A program made the position numbers and the translations under genes. Source: Dryocosmus kuriphilus (taxonomy: Eukaryota > Arthropoda > Insecta > Hymenoptera > Cynipidae). From it: DNA of 64,000 bases. The DNA is taken from assembly GCA_038277395.1 (NCBI GenBank), contig CM076193.1, positions 116,571,344 through 116,635,343 on the forward strand, written 5' to 3'. Below are positions 20,534 through 33,534 of the stretch, one piece after another. The notes below the pieces were generated by a model. It searched no databases and had not been told where the DNA came from. It was given only the letters and a program-made list of their open reading frames with translations. Every line of letters starts with the position of its first letter. The stretch's first letter is position 1.

Positions 20534-22387
20534 AGTAGTTATACAGCGAGAGTGCTGGACCAATTATAATAGTGCATGTCCGTGTGTATGTGCATGTGTC
20601 AGTGTGTTTCGGTGTGAGAATGGAAGCATACCTGTGTGTGTCTGTGTGAGACTGGCTTCCTACCATATCATATTATTAAATCTTTTGATATGATAAAATA
20701 TTTTTCACTGATCCTCTAAAGCTGCTGTTAGTTTAAAGAACTCAAGAATGGCTTATTGCTTTCTGTCTAAATAATTGTGACTAATTAAAAAAAAATATTT
20801 CTTTTAAGTACGCAAGTAGATAGGTCAAGAAACCTGCCTTACTGAAAATTGCTATAAGAAGTGCCACCACGTAGGGCTACTGTGCTTTTTGGTCACCTGA
20901 TTCTTCATGGTTATCAAAGCAAGTGCGCATGCGCGATTTTTCGAAACTGAATTTGATAAAAATATTTCTAAATTTCTTTCTAGTATGTTTTCGGGGATCT
21001 TGATGATATCAATTGCACAATTGTGTGAAAAAACGAAATTTTCATAACAAATAATTTCAACTGTATAATATTAGAAGACAATCTCTCTGTAATCATTTGT
21101 TTTTCAAAATCCTTTCTAGAAACCTAATATGTATTAGCATGTGGCATTTAATTGAAATCAGTGTAGTAAGACTTAAAAGTAGGTCTGAAATACACTGCTC
21201 ATATGTGATATAAAACTGTCAACACTCACGGTTCGAGAGAGATAAGATGAATTTTTTAGGTTTCATGCTCGTTCTTTTCAGCATCACTCAATTAAAATGA
21301 TTTTACTGCACTCATTACAGTTGTAGTTGTCAGTAAGATGACGCACTTTTTCTAGAATATATAGTAAGTATGACATTCGGTTTGGTTATAATTTTGATTT
21401 ATTGTTTCCTTATAGATAATAAGCGCCTGACCATCTAAGAAAAGAATACATTTTATTTAATGTTTCATTTTCATTATTTACCTTCTCGATGAATATGGTG
21501 CATAATAATACGATACTCTTGAGATAAGGTGACATTTGTTTTATTCAATCATCAAATACTGCTACTTTAAATGAGTGCGTTTTAACTCTCGATGAATAGC
21601 ACGCACGATACTTTCTATAAACATTTTGCGAAGCTCGAGATATGACAGCACGCATTTTTATTCAATGTTTTTTAACTGAGGGCGTTTGTTTTAATTAAAA
21701 AATTCTGTCTTTTATTTATTTTATTTAATGTGCAAAAGATGCAGGTGTCTAGTTGTAATTCAATATGGGGTACGTATGACATTCGGTTTTGGTTATAAAT
21801 TTGATTTATTGCCTCCTTATAGGTAATAATACTTTTAATTAAAAAAATGCCTGTCTTTATTTTATTTAATATGCAGAAAGGTGCAGGTGAAATTTGATAT
21901 GTATAACGTCCTTTTTGTCTATATAAATTTGATTTATTACATCCTTCTAAATAGAAAACATTTTAATTTAAAAAAATCCAGTCTTTATTTATTTGGTGTG
22001 CAAATATGCGTCTCTACTTTTACCACCATTCCACGGCTAACGTTTTAAAATGATATTCTACAATTGTATGTAAACAGCTTCAAGGTTATTTATTATCTCT
22101 ACTAAAAAAAATCCCTTTCTTTTATTTATTTAATGAACAAAAAATGCAGGTGAAATTTGATATGAAAGCTATGAATGACATCCTGTTTTTGTCTATTTTT
22201 TATTTTTACTGCTTCCTTCTAGATAAACATTCCTTTGCTTACTTCATTTTAATGCGCAATTAGCGATAAAGTTCTCGAGGGTTTCATATTACAGTAAACT
22301 GCATCATACTGTGCTGTGCTGTTTATTAGAGAGAGGTATGAATCTCCAGAATGTTTCACATGTCCGTGCTAAAACCATGCAATGCCA

Positions 22388-22500
22388 TCTATTTTCTTCT
22401 TGAAAAACTAAAGTATGATATCAGTAACGCCATCTGTCTCCTTTTAGAAGCACTAAAATATGGCGTCTGTAAAGCCATGTCTCTCTCTCTCTCCCTCTCC
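22388..22500 (+). repeat. 45-bp repeat encoding a 15-residue unit, also in the right TIR
   Basis: Two and a half tandem 45-bp units read NAIYFLLEKLKYDIS, then NAICLLLEALKYGVC, then decay into a CT-rich run. The same open frame exists on the inverted arm (32475-32693, minus). Since the arms are TIR copies, agreement between them is not independent proof of coding. It may be a remnant of a helical repeat protein. Confidence 0.4.
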
Positions 22501-23250
22501 CTCCCCCATTATTTTTTACCTCGATGCATATCACATGTAATACGACACTCAACATTTGCGAGGTTTAAGATAAGACATTATAAAGCATTTTATTAAGAAT
22601 AATGATTTTACTCTCTCTAAAGCTACTGTGTAATATAGTTTATTAGAAAATATTTGTGGCCAATCAAGTAGCATATGGGTAAAAAATGCATCTAAAGAAA
22701 TGAATCCTTTCTAATGGTCACAGATTACATGTTGCATGTCACAATAATATAAAATTAGAGAATAGTTATCTCAGAAATTTTTAAAGAATATGCGAACATC
22801 CTTAGCGACAAAGTTCTCGAGGGTGTCATATTACAGTAAAGAGTCTGGTAAACGTGTTTCTTCAAAATGAGATTTTTCGATCTGAACAATAACAATAATA
22901 ATATTAATAATAATAATAATCCGTGTTAACTTCGGATGGGGCCTTTGACCAGGCCACCGGGCGCGTCCTCAGGTTGCGGATAGAGGAGTCCTGTACCAAG
23001 GAATTCTGCTGAATATGGCTACAAAGTTAAATAAGCAGTCGCGGACAATGGTCCAGGGATGGTCCCGAAGGAATAACCCCCAAGTCATGGGTGTGAACTA
23101 CCGTGCTTAAGGCTGCATGGCACCAGGGATGTGGTGTCATAAACGGTGTCTCTAGGATACAGGGTCACCTCCTAGAGTATTTAGACCTTACCCTCGCATG
23201 CGGGGCTCTGCGGGGGCGGATCTCCCTTTCCCTAGCTAATAAAAACATAC

Positions 23251-24619
23251 ATGAAAAATTTTAAGAACTTTATCAAGCGGTGGTCGCTACCCGAAGATCA
23301 CACCACTGGAGGCATACAGACGATGATTGTTGGGGAGTCGTATGGGTATCTCGGTATATTGCAGGCAAGAGGACCACTCCTGTCTGCAATGAAAAAGGCA
23401 CTTAAGACTTCCTTTTCGAGACGACTGAGTTCGATCATGTCTACCGGTCTCACTACTAAGAACATCACCAAAGCAATTAACACCTTTGCTATCCCTCTCC
23501 TGACATACTGCTTTGGGTTATTATTGTGGTCTGAAACGGACCTTGAGGCTTTAAACCGAATCATCCGCGTGAAAATGTCTGAGCATCGGATGCATCACGA
23601 GAGGACGGCTGTGGAGAGAATAGTCCTACCACGCAAGCTTGGGGGTAGAGGGGTTTTGGACGTTCGACGGCTTTGTGACTCACAGGTTACACAGCTACGC
23701 GAAAAACTTTCTCAACAGGACGAATATCCCCCTTTACGACTGCATCTGTAGAGTAGACCTGTACACCCCTCTTAAGCTTGCAGTTGCTGATTACCAAAAC
23801 ATCGGACACCTAACTGTTGAACAACTTAATGCTCAATGGCGTGGTAAGCAACTGCATGGAAAGCACCCTCAAATACTAGATCTTCCATGCGTAGATACTA
23901 ATGCTTCAAACCTCTGGCTAAAGCGGGGAGAACTCTTTCCGGAAACAGAGGGGTTCGTTATTGCTATCCAAGATGGAGTAATGAACACGAGGAACTACCA
24001 AAAGCATGTCCTCAATGTTAAGGCGGTCATTGATAAATGCCGCCTCTGTGGAAATCCAAATGAGACAATCGAGCACATCATTGATGGCTGTACGATGCTT
24101 GCCTCGCAAGAATATACTCGCAGACACAATGATACTGCAGGGATTATACACCAACAGATTGCTCTAAATCTTGGTTTGCTAGAGGCACGTAAGCCTTATT
24201 ATAAATACTCCCCTGTAAGAGTACTAGAGAACGAACATCATCTCCTCTACTGGGACAGGACTATCCTGACAGACCACCTGCATAATCGACCAGACGTGCT
24301 CTGGTGGAACAAACATGAGGAACATGTCAGAATTATTGACATTAGTGTTCCCTTAAACCACAATATCCAACTTCAATACACTGAGAAGATCCAGAAGTAT
24401 GCGGAGTTGCGGCAGGAGATCATGGCCGTGTGAAGGGTGAAGAAGGTCACCCTTCACCCGGTAGTAATCTCCTCCACAGGGAACGTTCACGTGAGATGCA
24501 TCCAGCACTTGCAAGACCTGGGAGCTGGGAAATTTTTACATCTTATACAGAAGGCGATATTGCTTAACATCTGCCGCATCGTCCGGAGTTTTATGGGCGT
24601 TACCAATGATAGCGGCTAA
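23251..24619 (+). pseudogene. Dong/R4 polyprotein, C-terminal part
   Basis: The first frame (23251-23751) begins after the polymerase core, with YGYLGILQA, LLTYCFGLLLWSETDLEALNR and LPRKLGGRGVLDVRRL, the usual R4/Dong thumb region. A one-base change near 23700 moves the reading to the frame ending at 24433. There the CCHC cluster CRLCGNPNETIEHIIDGC and a RPDVLWW...IIDISVP block form the restriction-enzyme-like endonuclease. A TGA at 24431-24433, probably from TGG, precedes a further in-frame stretch to 24619 (KKVTLHPVVISSTG...). The copy is dead by frameshift, stop and deletion. Confidence 0.88.
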
Positions 24620-25094
24620 TCGTCTTCTGCAAAAAAGGCTATCCCACGTACACTTTAAAAGTTGACAACCCCACGTTATGCATTTTTAATATTTAAAAAA
24701 AATATTTTTGACAGAGTTTTATTTAGTTTTATTATCATGTCTTGTGACTTTTATTTATTTTTGTTCTTGTTATTATTGTTATTATTATGTTCGCTATCGT
24801 GTCGTGTATGTCCGTGTACGTTTGTGAAGTTGTGTGTGTTGTCCACCGCTCGAAATATTATTATGTTAATTGAGTCGTTTGTCTCAGATGCTGGTTTTTA
24901 AAAAATCTTGACGAATGCTCTGGTTTTCATTCCCAGGTATGTCTCTGACTTTCTTTCTCTCGCTATCTCTCTCTCTGGGGAGTGCTTTTGCCCCCTTGGC
25001 ACCTGGGATAAGCAATATCGCTTGAAATTTATAATACTAAAAAAGAATTGAGGACAAATGTCTCTGATAATGTTGCCTGTAAGGGAGCATTGTT

Positions 25095-25095
<1 letters not shown>

Positions 25096-25155
<60 letters not shown>
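25096..25155 (+). repeat. Poly-A run, 60 bases
   Basis: Sixty uninterrupted A residues inside the LINE 3' region. It is internal, about 220 bases before the true 3' junction, so it is not the terminal tail. Confidence 0.95.
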
Positions 25156-25156
<1 letters not shown>

Positions 25157-25376
25157 AAGCAATGGTTCTTCGGGCGTCTGTTTGAGACATTTGTGAATTT
25201 CCTCAATTCAGAAAAACACCTCATACTTCAAGCATCACTTTACGCCTGAGCAAAAGCTGCGATGCTTCATGGTCCAGAGCAGGATTATTTTAAATCTACT
25301 AAGCACTTGCCGCGTTCGCGACCGTGTTTGGTAGCGAAGTACCGGGTCATGAGTACCTGTGGGAGGAGGTGGGCCC

Positions 25377-25409
<33 letters not shown>
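25377..25409 (+). repeat. TAA microsatellite at the LINE 3' junction
   Basis: About eleven ATA/TAA units directly after GGGCCC. Part of the target site or tail of the Dong-type element. Confidence 0.9.
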
Positions 25410-25805
25410 TAGTATCGGCATTTCCTAAGCTTGAGATAAAAGGCTATATGCATTTTATTGAGAGGTTTCACATTCGTTCTTTTTTAAACACCTCAATCTC
25501 TCTCTTATGATTTGAAGATTTACCTATTATGCTTTCAAGATTTAGCATAAAATAAAAAAAATATCTCTCTGTTCTTCTCTTAGGTTGCAGTATGATATCT
25601 AAAAAATATTTTACTCCTTTGTTGATAAAATCAAAGACTGATCAATGTAAGCCGTATGTTTAACGAAATTCATAAAAAAATATGGCAACACATACTTAAA
25701 ATGGTATGACGTCATCTGGGAGGTGTTACTAATATCATTCGTAAACAATAAATCCTCAATTTATAGAAATTTTGCAACTTTAATAGCGTGATTCTCGAAA
25801 AAAGG

Positions 25806-26361
25806 GTTCAAGAATCGTGTGTATGATGATGAGAGAGGCTTTCGCCAAATTGCAAAGGTGCCTGAAGCTATAAGAATAATTCAAAACAGCAGCAAACATA
25901 ATAGAAAGACTAGTGACACAATTCATGGAAAGCAGAAAAATATTAAACCTAATGATGATCCAGCTATTCAAGAAGAAATCAAACTATATTCTTCTCCATT
26001 AAAGACATTTTTGGGCATTACTCAGAAGGTTAAACCTGAATTGGAGTCACAAGTGAAGAAGCGAAAATTAGAATCAGAACATGAAGATGAAAAAGAAGAA
26101 TTTGATCAATATGATAATTCACCATCCATGACAATCAATAATGATGCTGATGATAGTAGTAATGAAAATAAGAATGAGGATTACAATAATGAAGATGTCG
26201 ATGATGGTGTCGAAGATGACGCAGAAAGTGACTTTTCCTCTGAATATGAAATAGAGACAAAATTTTCAGGTTACCGGAAAGATCCGAATAACTTGGTAGA
26301 TCGAATGCACTCGCTTTACAATCCCAATCAACTGGAAGCAGAAATAAGTCACTTGAATTAA
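25806..26361 (+). pseudogene. Captured acidic-protein gene, outer-element copy, 5'-truncated
   Basis: The frame aligns with the two copies in the inner palindrome from KNRVYDDERGF onward but lacks the upstream zinc-finger segment. TIR module sequence joins it at GGTTCA/AGAATCG, and no in-frame ATG precedes the first 75 or so residues. The protein has a conserved first half (VPEAIRIIQNS, TSDTIHGKQK, DDPAIQEEIKLYSSPLK), a very acidic middle (DDD/EDE runs) and an altered end: the LVDRM box is present, but the final helix is lost by a frame change near 26330. Residue identity with the other copies in the first half remains high despite many base differences. Confidence 0.65.
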
Positions 26362-27261
26362 TTGCAATAATTATTGAATTAAAAGAGGCTGGTATTATTG
26401 ACTAATAATATTTTTATTAATTGATGTAAAAACTTTAGCAACTGCTGGTTCAATATTTATAATAGTTGAATTAGCATTTGAATTAGTGGATTCAACACTT
26501 CCTGTAGTTATAACTTAAGAATTTACTGTAATGCAATAAGTTAAATAAATCTAATTTTTAACATATAATTATGTGTATTTCTTCTTCACACCGCTTACCT
26601 GAATTAATATTAGTTTTTAAATGCACGAGAGGTTCATTACATCTTTTGTGCTTCTAACATATGATTTATGGTGTGCAATAATTGAATGCAACATTTTTAA
26701 TATCTACTTGTTTCAACTATATAATGATCCTCCCCACCCTTCCAGAAACCTCCTCATCCTCCTGACCTCCTCCTCCTTCTCTTCCTCATACATTTTAATA
26801 GTTAATTGAGGATAAATTTAGTGTTAATGTCATTTAAAAAATTTATTATGCACATTTGTAAGAAATCAATCATTTAGAAGACAAGGTTCACATCGGTTAT
26901 AACTATACAAGAAAAGTAGCGTGGTCGATGGTGGCGCACTCTATTCGTTATTAATCTGGTTTGCCTTGTTATTCTTGAATTAGATTTATTTTAACCGGAG
27001 ACCAAGAAAAATATTTTTTTCATTGATAGCAGCAGATTTTTAATAACAACAATACTTCACTAAGCATGTTATTATTGCAGTGTTTCAACTAAGTAAATTG
27101 GATTTTTAGCATATTACTCTGTTGTGTTAAAGATTATTTCAATGTTTCTTACAGGGGATTATAAAGTTTATGTAGCTGATTTATTTGGTAGATCGATTGC
27201 GGTTACTTTAACAATGTCAAGCAGATGGAAACAGAAATAATGCATTGAAATAACTTCAATT
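26362..27261 (+). other. 3' region of the outer-element gene, non-coding
   Basis: AT-rich sequence that tracks the 3' region in the inner palindrome (about 40183-41130), including the CTCCTCCT-type run near 26755. AATAAA at 26543-26548 may be a polyadenylation signal. No ORF is supported. Confidence 0.6.
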
Positions 27262-29346
27262 GAGGGTCCGGATCGTATAACCCCACATAAAATTTTCCCG
27301 ACCGAAAACGTAGGCCCCTGGAGGCTTGAAAACAAATTTTCGATTAAAAATTTTTAAAGGACATACCTGGACGTGAAATTTTATTGCGCATCTTTTTTCC
27401 TCTAGAGAATAAGTTGTAGCTTTTGTAGTTTTCCAAATAAAGCCAAAAAACTGACTTTTTTGAAAAACCCGATTTTAATCCGTTTTTTAACTTCAGCTCG
27501 TGCTCAGTGCTTCAGTTTTTGAAATTTTTTAATGAAAATTTCAGGGAATGTGCTTTAGGTTGTCTTTCGATTGACAGTCTAATAGGAATTCAAAACTGTT
27601 GTTTTTAAAAAATTATTATTAATTTTTTTCTGATGCTCGGCGCGAATCGAAAATTTGTAACTTCCAGCGTTTCGTTTTAACGAGAGAATTTTGAGGAGGC
27701 AAATACTTCTCGCGACAAAAATTCGGAGAAAGATGTAATGAAGTTTTTTGAAAAATTTCAGATCAAAATATTTAATGGTTTAGGAGTAGTTATGATTTTA
27801 GTCAACGTCAGCTCTGGAGTTTTCGAGCGTACCTACTATGCACTCTGAGACTCCGCTGTGCCACGTTCTCTCGCTAGTGAGTTTTTGCTTATAATATATT
27901 ATAAAATTTTTTAGTGAATACCAGTTAAACGAGAATAAGTTAACAAAATATTCATGAATTTTATTTAATTTTGAATATATTTTTCCGGATTCTTTATATT
28001 TAAATGTAGGATACTCTAATGTACACCCATTGTTTACACCTACATTCGGCTTAACTCGTGAGCGACCTTGAACATGCATTTTGAAAACAAACCTATGCAC
28101 ACTTTTCTTGCACTTTGTCTAAATTTATTTCAAAATTAAAACAGATCAGTTAGTCATTAACTGATCACTGAATGTTGCACATCTGAGTGTGAATTCTAAT
28201 CTAATTTCAATATTTTTTGCTAAATAAAGTTGATTTAATTAAGAAGTGGCGTTTCTTCATTTTATAATAAAATGGAGAATATACCGAAAACTTTTGGAGG
28301 TAGAAAACAAAAAAGAGATGAGAGTACATGGGAGCAATATGTACAAAAAGCTTGCAAAAACAAGGTACAAGTTTGAATAATATGTTTTTTTTTTATTCAA
28401 ATCAGGAAATAATGCTGTAATATCAATTCCCTGTAAAGAAAGTATAAGATAATTTTTATTATTAAAATTTAGTTGTTTATTCGTTAAGAGTTTAAAGTTT
28501 AGAAAATTCTAAAACAATCATTAAAAAAAAAGTCAAATAAAACATGTTAGCTTTACAGTTATTTGCAGGGAGAAGAATACATTTCAAAATCGAATCCCGA
28601 AAAAATTCATGTGCCAAGGAAAATTTTTACTCCTTTGCAATTTTGTTGCAACAAGAAATGTTTCATGAATATTTTGTTAACTTATTTTCGTTTAATTTTT
28701 ATTCACTAAAAAATTTTATAATATCATATAAGCAAAAACTCACTAACGAGAGAACGTGGCACAGCGGAGTCATAGTACGCTCGAAAACTCCAGCGCTGAC
28801 GTTGACTAAAAACATAACTACTCCTAAACCATTAAATATTTTTATCTGAAACTTTCCAAAAAACTTCATTACACCTTTCTCCGAATTTTTGTCGCGAGAA
28901 GCATTTGCCTCCTCAAAATTCCCTCGCTAAACGAAACGCTGGAAGTTACAAATGCTCGATTCGCGCCGAGCATCAGAAAAAAATTAATAACAATTTTTAA
29001 AAACAACGGTTTTGAATTCCTATTAGATTACCAATCGGAGGACAACCTAAAGCACATTCCCTGAAATTTTTATTAAAAAATTTCAAAAACTGAAGCACTG
29101 AGCACGATTTGAAGTTAAAAGCGGATTAAAATCGGGTTTTTCAAAAAAGTCAGTTTTTTAGCTTTATTTTGAAAACTACAAAACCTATAACTTTTTCTCT
29201 AGAGGAAAAAATATGTGCAATAAAATTTCACGTCCAGACATGTTTTTTACAAATTTTTAATAGAAAATTTGTTTTCAAGCCTCCAGGGGCCTACGTTTTC
29301 GCTCGGGAAAATTTTATGTGGGGTTATACGATCCGGACCCTCAATT
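27258..29346. mobile_element. TIR element of 2.1 kb with about 700-bp TIRs, AATT duplication
   Basis: The element runs from 27262 (GAGGGTCCGGATCG) to 29342 (inverse), with AATT on both sides. The uninterrupted sequence TTCAATCATTAATG in the inner palindrome (near 41137) is the empty site. The TIRs extend inward to about 27960 and 28660 and include a TGCGCTTT/AAAGCAC-like block and a GTGGCACAGCGGAGT-like block. The 700-bp centre has a 34-codon ORF. I cannot name the superfamily. AATT is its own inverse, so the exact boundary is uncertain by up to four bases. Confidence 0.75.
28272..28376 (+). CDS. Short ORF or first exon inside the 2.1-kb TIR element
   Basis: An ATG in AAAATGG context opens a 34-codon frame (MENIPKTFGGRKQKRDESTW...). 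After CKNK the DNA reads CAAG/GTACAAGT, a plausible splice donor. The basic RKQKRDESTW block resembles the start of uncharacterised insect proteins that I recall as having an RKR-x-x-x-x-W motif, but I could not check this. It may be a captured first exon or chance. Confidence 0.3.
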   Translation: MENIPKTFGGRKQKRDESTWEQYVQKACKNKVQV

Positions 29347-30344
29347 ATTAATGAAATAAAGGAGGCTGGCATTATTATTTCCAAGTAGAAGTAGAAGTAA
29401 AATATGTAGTATATATATTTTATCTCGTTAATTCATAAAAACTGGTCAAATAGATCCAACGCGGAACTAAGTATGCAATAGGTTTTTCTATATTACACTA
29501 TACACTATATAGTTCTTTTAATAAGTTAAATTCGATGTTATTTTTAAGCATAATAAGTTCTTACTTGTATATGAAACATAATTTTAAAATGTATACCTAC
29601 TTCTTAATTTCTTTCACCCACACTCATTTTGGTTATTATAACAATGTTAGAGACTCATCTCAGTTTTAGAGTTTCTAACTGATAGTCTAAGGCTTGTAAT
29701 CGTTAAGTGCAAAATTTTAAGTATTTTATTTAACTACAACCTCCTTTAAATAAAAAAAAAAACTGCAACCTCCTCCTCAGTAAATATAAACAAGTTTTGA
29801 GAAAAAAAATATTTTTGACAACATTTTTCTTTAGTTTCTTCATAATTTTGTCTTATATTGCAAAATTTTTTTCACACTGCGTACTGCACTTTTTTCAACA
29901 CATAAATCTTCTACAATAGTTCCAATTATAAAGTCTCTCATTCATTGAAACTACTTCATTAAAGAGGTTGATCGGTGCATAGGTTGAGTTCTTTCAGTAC
30001 AATAAATGTAGAGTTTCGAATTAAAATGGGAAGTATGAGTCCTTTTAATCAAGCTTGCTCAATTGATACCAAATTATCATCATACTGGAAACGAAAGTGC
30101 AGATTAAAATGTTTAGATTTAACAAAATTTTTACCCACTGCACCATATAGTATAGCATAGTATAGTTTTGTATGGTATATTGTAGCCAACTTGACTGTTT
30201 ATAATTTCAAGCTTATTTTACTAGAGTTCACACTCGATTCCATGCCACCAAATTACATTATTCTTATGTACATTACCGTACTTTTATATTTGCATTAGGC
30301 TGTCCTCTCTTCATTAATCGAAGATTTTGAGTAGCCTATTCCTT

Positions 30345-31800
30345 ATCGGTTCACTCTTCGATTTTTCATTGATAAACACATTATTTAAACATTTAAAACT
30401 ACGTTATAGCACTTTAGGAATATGTTGTAGTATTTTTAAAGAATTTCGTAAAACATAAGACTTATGCTGATCAGTCTGATTTTATCAAAAAATTAAATTT
30501 TTATATATTCCATAAGTACATATGCATGATTCATCTCCAGTTATTTCTTTGCTTTTTCATTAACTAATTCCTTAGTGAATTTCTCTTTGATATTTTCAAA
30601 GAATTGGACAAAAACGTAAGTCTAACGTTGGTTAGGCTTAAAATTTATAAGCAAATAAATTGTTTAAACATTCCATAGCTACGGGTCACTCATCTAACAT
30701 CATCTTTTTATTAATTCCTTAGTGATTCTTAGTGGTTCCCTTTGATCTTCACTGATAGACGAGTTTCAACAATTTTTTATTAAAATTATATTGCAGTAGT
30801 TTATCTTCAGAGTGGTGTGATATCAAAAGTAGGTTAAACATAGCACACTTATTTTAATTTATAAAATCATGCAATGTAATGAGAAATGTTAAAAATCACA
30901 CAAATACGTAGGTTAGACTTTAAATTCTTTTTGTATATTCTGAACTGTACAATTGCTCTTCACATTATTTTTTTAGCATGGACGTGAACCCTTTTTCCGA
31001 GAATGACGCTATTAACGTTGCAAAATTTCTATAAATGGAGGATTTATTGTTTACGATTATCGATTCACTCTTCGATTTTTCATTGATAAACACATTATTT
31101 AAACATTCTAAAACTATGTTATAGCATTTTAAGAATATGTTGTAATATTTGTAAAGAACTTCGTAAAACATAAGACTTATGTTGATCAGTCTGATTTTAT
31201 CAACAAATTAAATGTTTATATGTATATATATATATTCCATAAGTATGCATGATTCATCTCCAGTTATTTCTTTGCTTTTTCGTTAACTAATTCCTTAGCG
31301 GATTTCCCTTTGATATTTTCTAATAGAAAGCTGACGTCATATTTTTAAAGAATTGGACAAAAACATCAGTTTAACGTTGGTTGGGCATAAAATAACTAAA
31401 TAAATTATTTAAACATTCCGCAGCTACGTGTTACTCGTCTACTCGTAACATCAACTCTTTATTAATTACTTAGTGGTTCTCCCTATGATCTTTACTGATA
31501 GACGAGTTTCAAAAATTATTTATTCAAATTATATTGCAGTAGTTTATCTTCAAAAGTGTGATGTCAAGAGTAGGTTAAACATGGCACACTTATTTTAATG
31601 TATAAAATCATGCAACGTATTGAGAAATGTTAAAAATCACACAAATATGTAGGTTAGACTTTAAATTCTTTTTGTATATTCTGAACTGTACCATTGCTCT
31701 TCAGTTTATTTTTATTTAGCATAGACATGAACCCTTTTTTCGAGAATCACGCTATTAAAGTTGCAAAATTTCTATAAATTGAGGATTTATTGTTTACGAA
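30345..31800. repeat. Tandem duplication, unit about 715-745 bp
   Basis: The segment 30345-31058 is repeated at 31059-31800. Matches include CACTCTTCGATTTTTCATTG at both starts (30349 and 31065), CAGTTATTTCTTTGCTTTTTC, and GAACCCTTTTT at 30986 and 31729. The second unit runs into the right TIR of the outer element, so one unit end is the TIR-internal module. Confidence 0.75.
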
Positions 31801-32498
31801 TGATATTAGTAACACCTCTCAGAGATGACGTCATACCATTTTAGGTATGTGTTGCCATATTTTTTATGAATTTCATAAAACATAAGGCTTACATTGATCA
31901 GTCTTTGATTTTATCAACAAAGGAGTAAAATATTTTTTAGAAATCATACTGCAACCTAAGAGAAGAACAGAGAGATATTTTTTTTCTTTTATGCTAAATC
32001 TTGAAAGCATAATAGGTAAATCTTCAAATCATAAGAGAGAGATTGAGGTATTTAAAAAAGAACGAATGTGAAATTATTATTGTTATTGTTCAGATCGAAA
32101 AATCTCATCTTGAATAAACACGCTTACCAGACTCTTTACTGTAATATGACACCCTCGAGAACTTTATCGCTAAGGATGTTCGCATATTCTTTAAAAATTT
32201 CTGAGATAACTATTCTCTAATTTTATATTATTGTGACATGCAGCATGTAATCCGTGACCATTAGAAAGGATTCATTTCTTTAGATGCATTTTTTACCCAT
32301 ATGCTAGTTGATTGGCCCCAAATATTTTCTAATAAACTATATTACACAGTAGCTTTAGAGAGAGTAAAATCATTATTCTTAATAAAATGCCTTATAATGT
32401 CTTATCTTAAACCTCGCAAATGTTGAGTGTCGTATTACATGTGATATGCATCGAGGTAAAAAATAATGAAGAGCTTATGATAGAGAGTGAGAGATTGG

Positions 32499-32563
<65 letters not shown>

Positions 32564-33534
32564 AGATGGCTTTACAGACACCATATTTTAGTGCTTCTAA
32601 AAGGAGACAGATGGCGTTACTGATATCATACTTTAGTTTTTCAAGAAGAAAATAGATGGCATTGCATGGCTTTAGCACGGACATATGAAACATTCTGGAG
32701 ATTCATACCTCTCTCTAATAAATAGCACAGTATGATGCAGTTTACTGTAATATGAAACCCTCGAGAACTTATCGCTAATTGCGCATTAAAATGAAATAAG
32801 CAAAGGAATGTTTATCTAGAAGGAAGGAGTAAAAATAAAAAATAGACAAAAACAGGATGTCATTTATACCTTTCCACATCAAATTTCACCTGCATCTTTT
32901 GTTCATTAAATAAATAAAAGAAAGGGATTTTTTTAGTTGAGATAATAAATAACCTTGAAGCTGTTTACATACAATTGTAGAATATTATTTTATAACGTTA
33001 GCCGTGGAATGGTGGTAAAAATAGAGACGCATATTTGCACACCAAATAAATAAAGACTGGATTTTTTTAAAATTAAAATGTTTTCTATCTAGAAGGATGT
33101 AATAAATCAAATTTATATAGACAAAAAGGAAGTTATACATATCAAATTTCACCTGCACCTTTTTGCATATTAAATAAAATAAAGATAGGAATTTTTTAAA
33201 TTAAAAGTATTATTACCTATAAGGAGGCAATAAATCAAATTTATAACCAAAACCTAATGTCATACGTACCCCATATTGAATTACAACTAGACACCTGCAT
33301 CTTTTGCACATTAAATAAAATAAATAAAGGACAGAATTTTTTAATTAAAACAAACGCACTCAGTTAAAAAACATTGAATAAAAATGCGTGCTGTCATATC
33401 TAGAACTTCACAAAATGTTTAAAGAAAGTATCGTACATGCTATTCACCGAGAGGTAAAAGGCACTCATTTAAAGTAGCAGTATTTGATGATTGAATAAAA
33501 TACATGTCACCTTATCTCAAGAGTATCGTATTAT
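31745..33534 (-). repeat. Right TIR of the outer element, inner part
   Basis: Inverted match to the left TIR (21484-22920 and 25377-25800). It lacks the Dong element and carries a GA microsatellite (32498-32561) where the left arm has a CT run. The TIR continues after the inner palindrome at 45453. Confidence 0.85.

Larger units (their letters stand above)
22921..25376 (+). mobile_element. R4/Dong-type LINE, internally deleted, in a TAA repeat
   Basis: The element sits between AAT/TAA repeats (left to 22920, right from 25377). Dong elements are known to insert into TAA repeats, and the opposite TIR arm keeps the empty site (ATTATTATTGTTATTG near 32074). The first 320 bases look like a 5' untranslated region. 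Coding then starts abruptly after the reverse-transcriptase core and runs through the C-terminal endonuclease half. Most of the ORF is therefore deleted. The 3' region contains a 60-base A run at 25096 and ends GGTGGGCCC before the TAA repeat. Confidence 0.88.
20534..25805 (+). repeat. Left TIR of the outer element, with the Dong insertion
   Basis: About 2.8 kb of TIR sequence excluding the LINE at 22921-25376. It aligns inverted with the right arm throughout. The stretch 20869-21115 has no counterpart on the right, where the gypsy element sits. The arm is AT-rich with pyrimidine runs and ends in a module with ATTCTCGAAAAAAGGGTTCA that recurs in both giant elements. Confidence 0.85.

Noticed and set aside
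25058..25249. Frames with Lys or Phe runs
   Set aside because: Produced by the 60-base poly-A run in the LINE 3' region.
32420..32693. Frames with Arg-Glu or Ser-Leu runs
   Set aside because: Caused by the GA microsatellite; only the flanking 45-bp repeat was kept as a weak observation.
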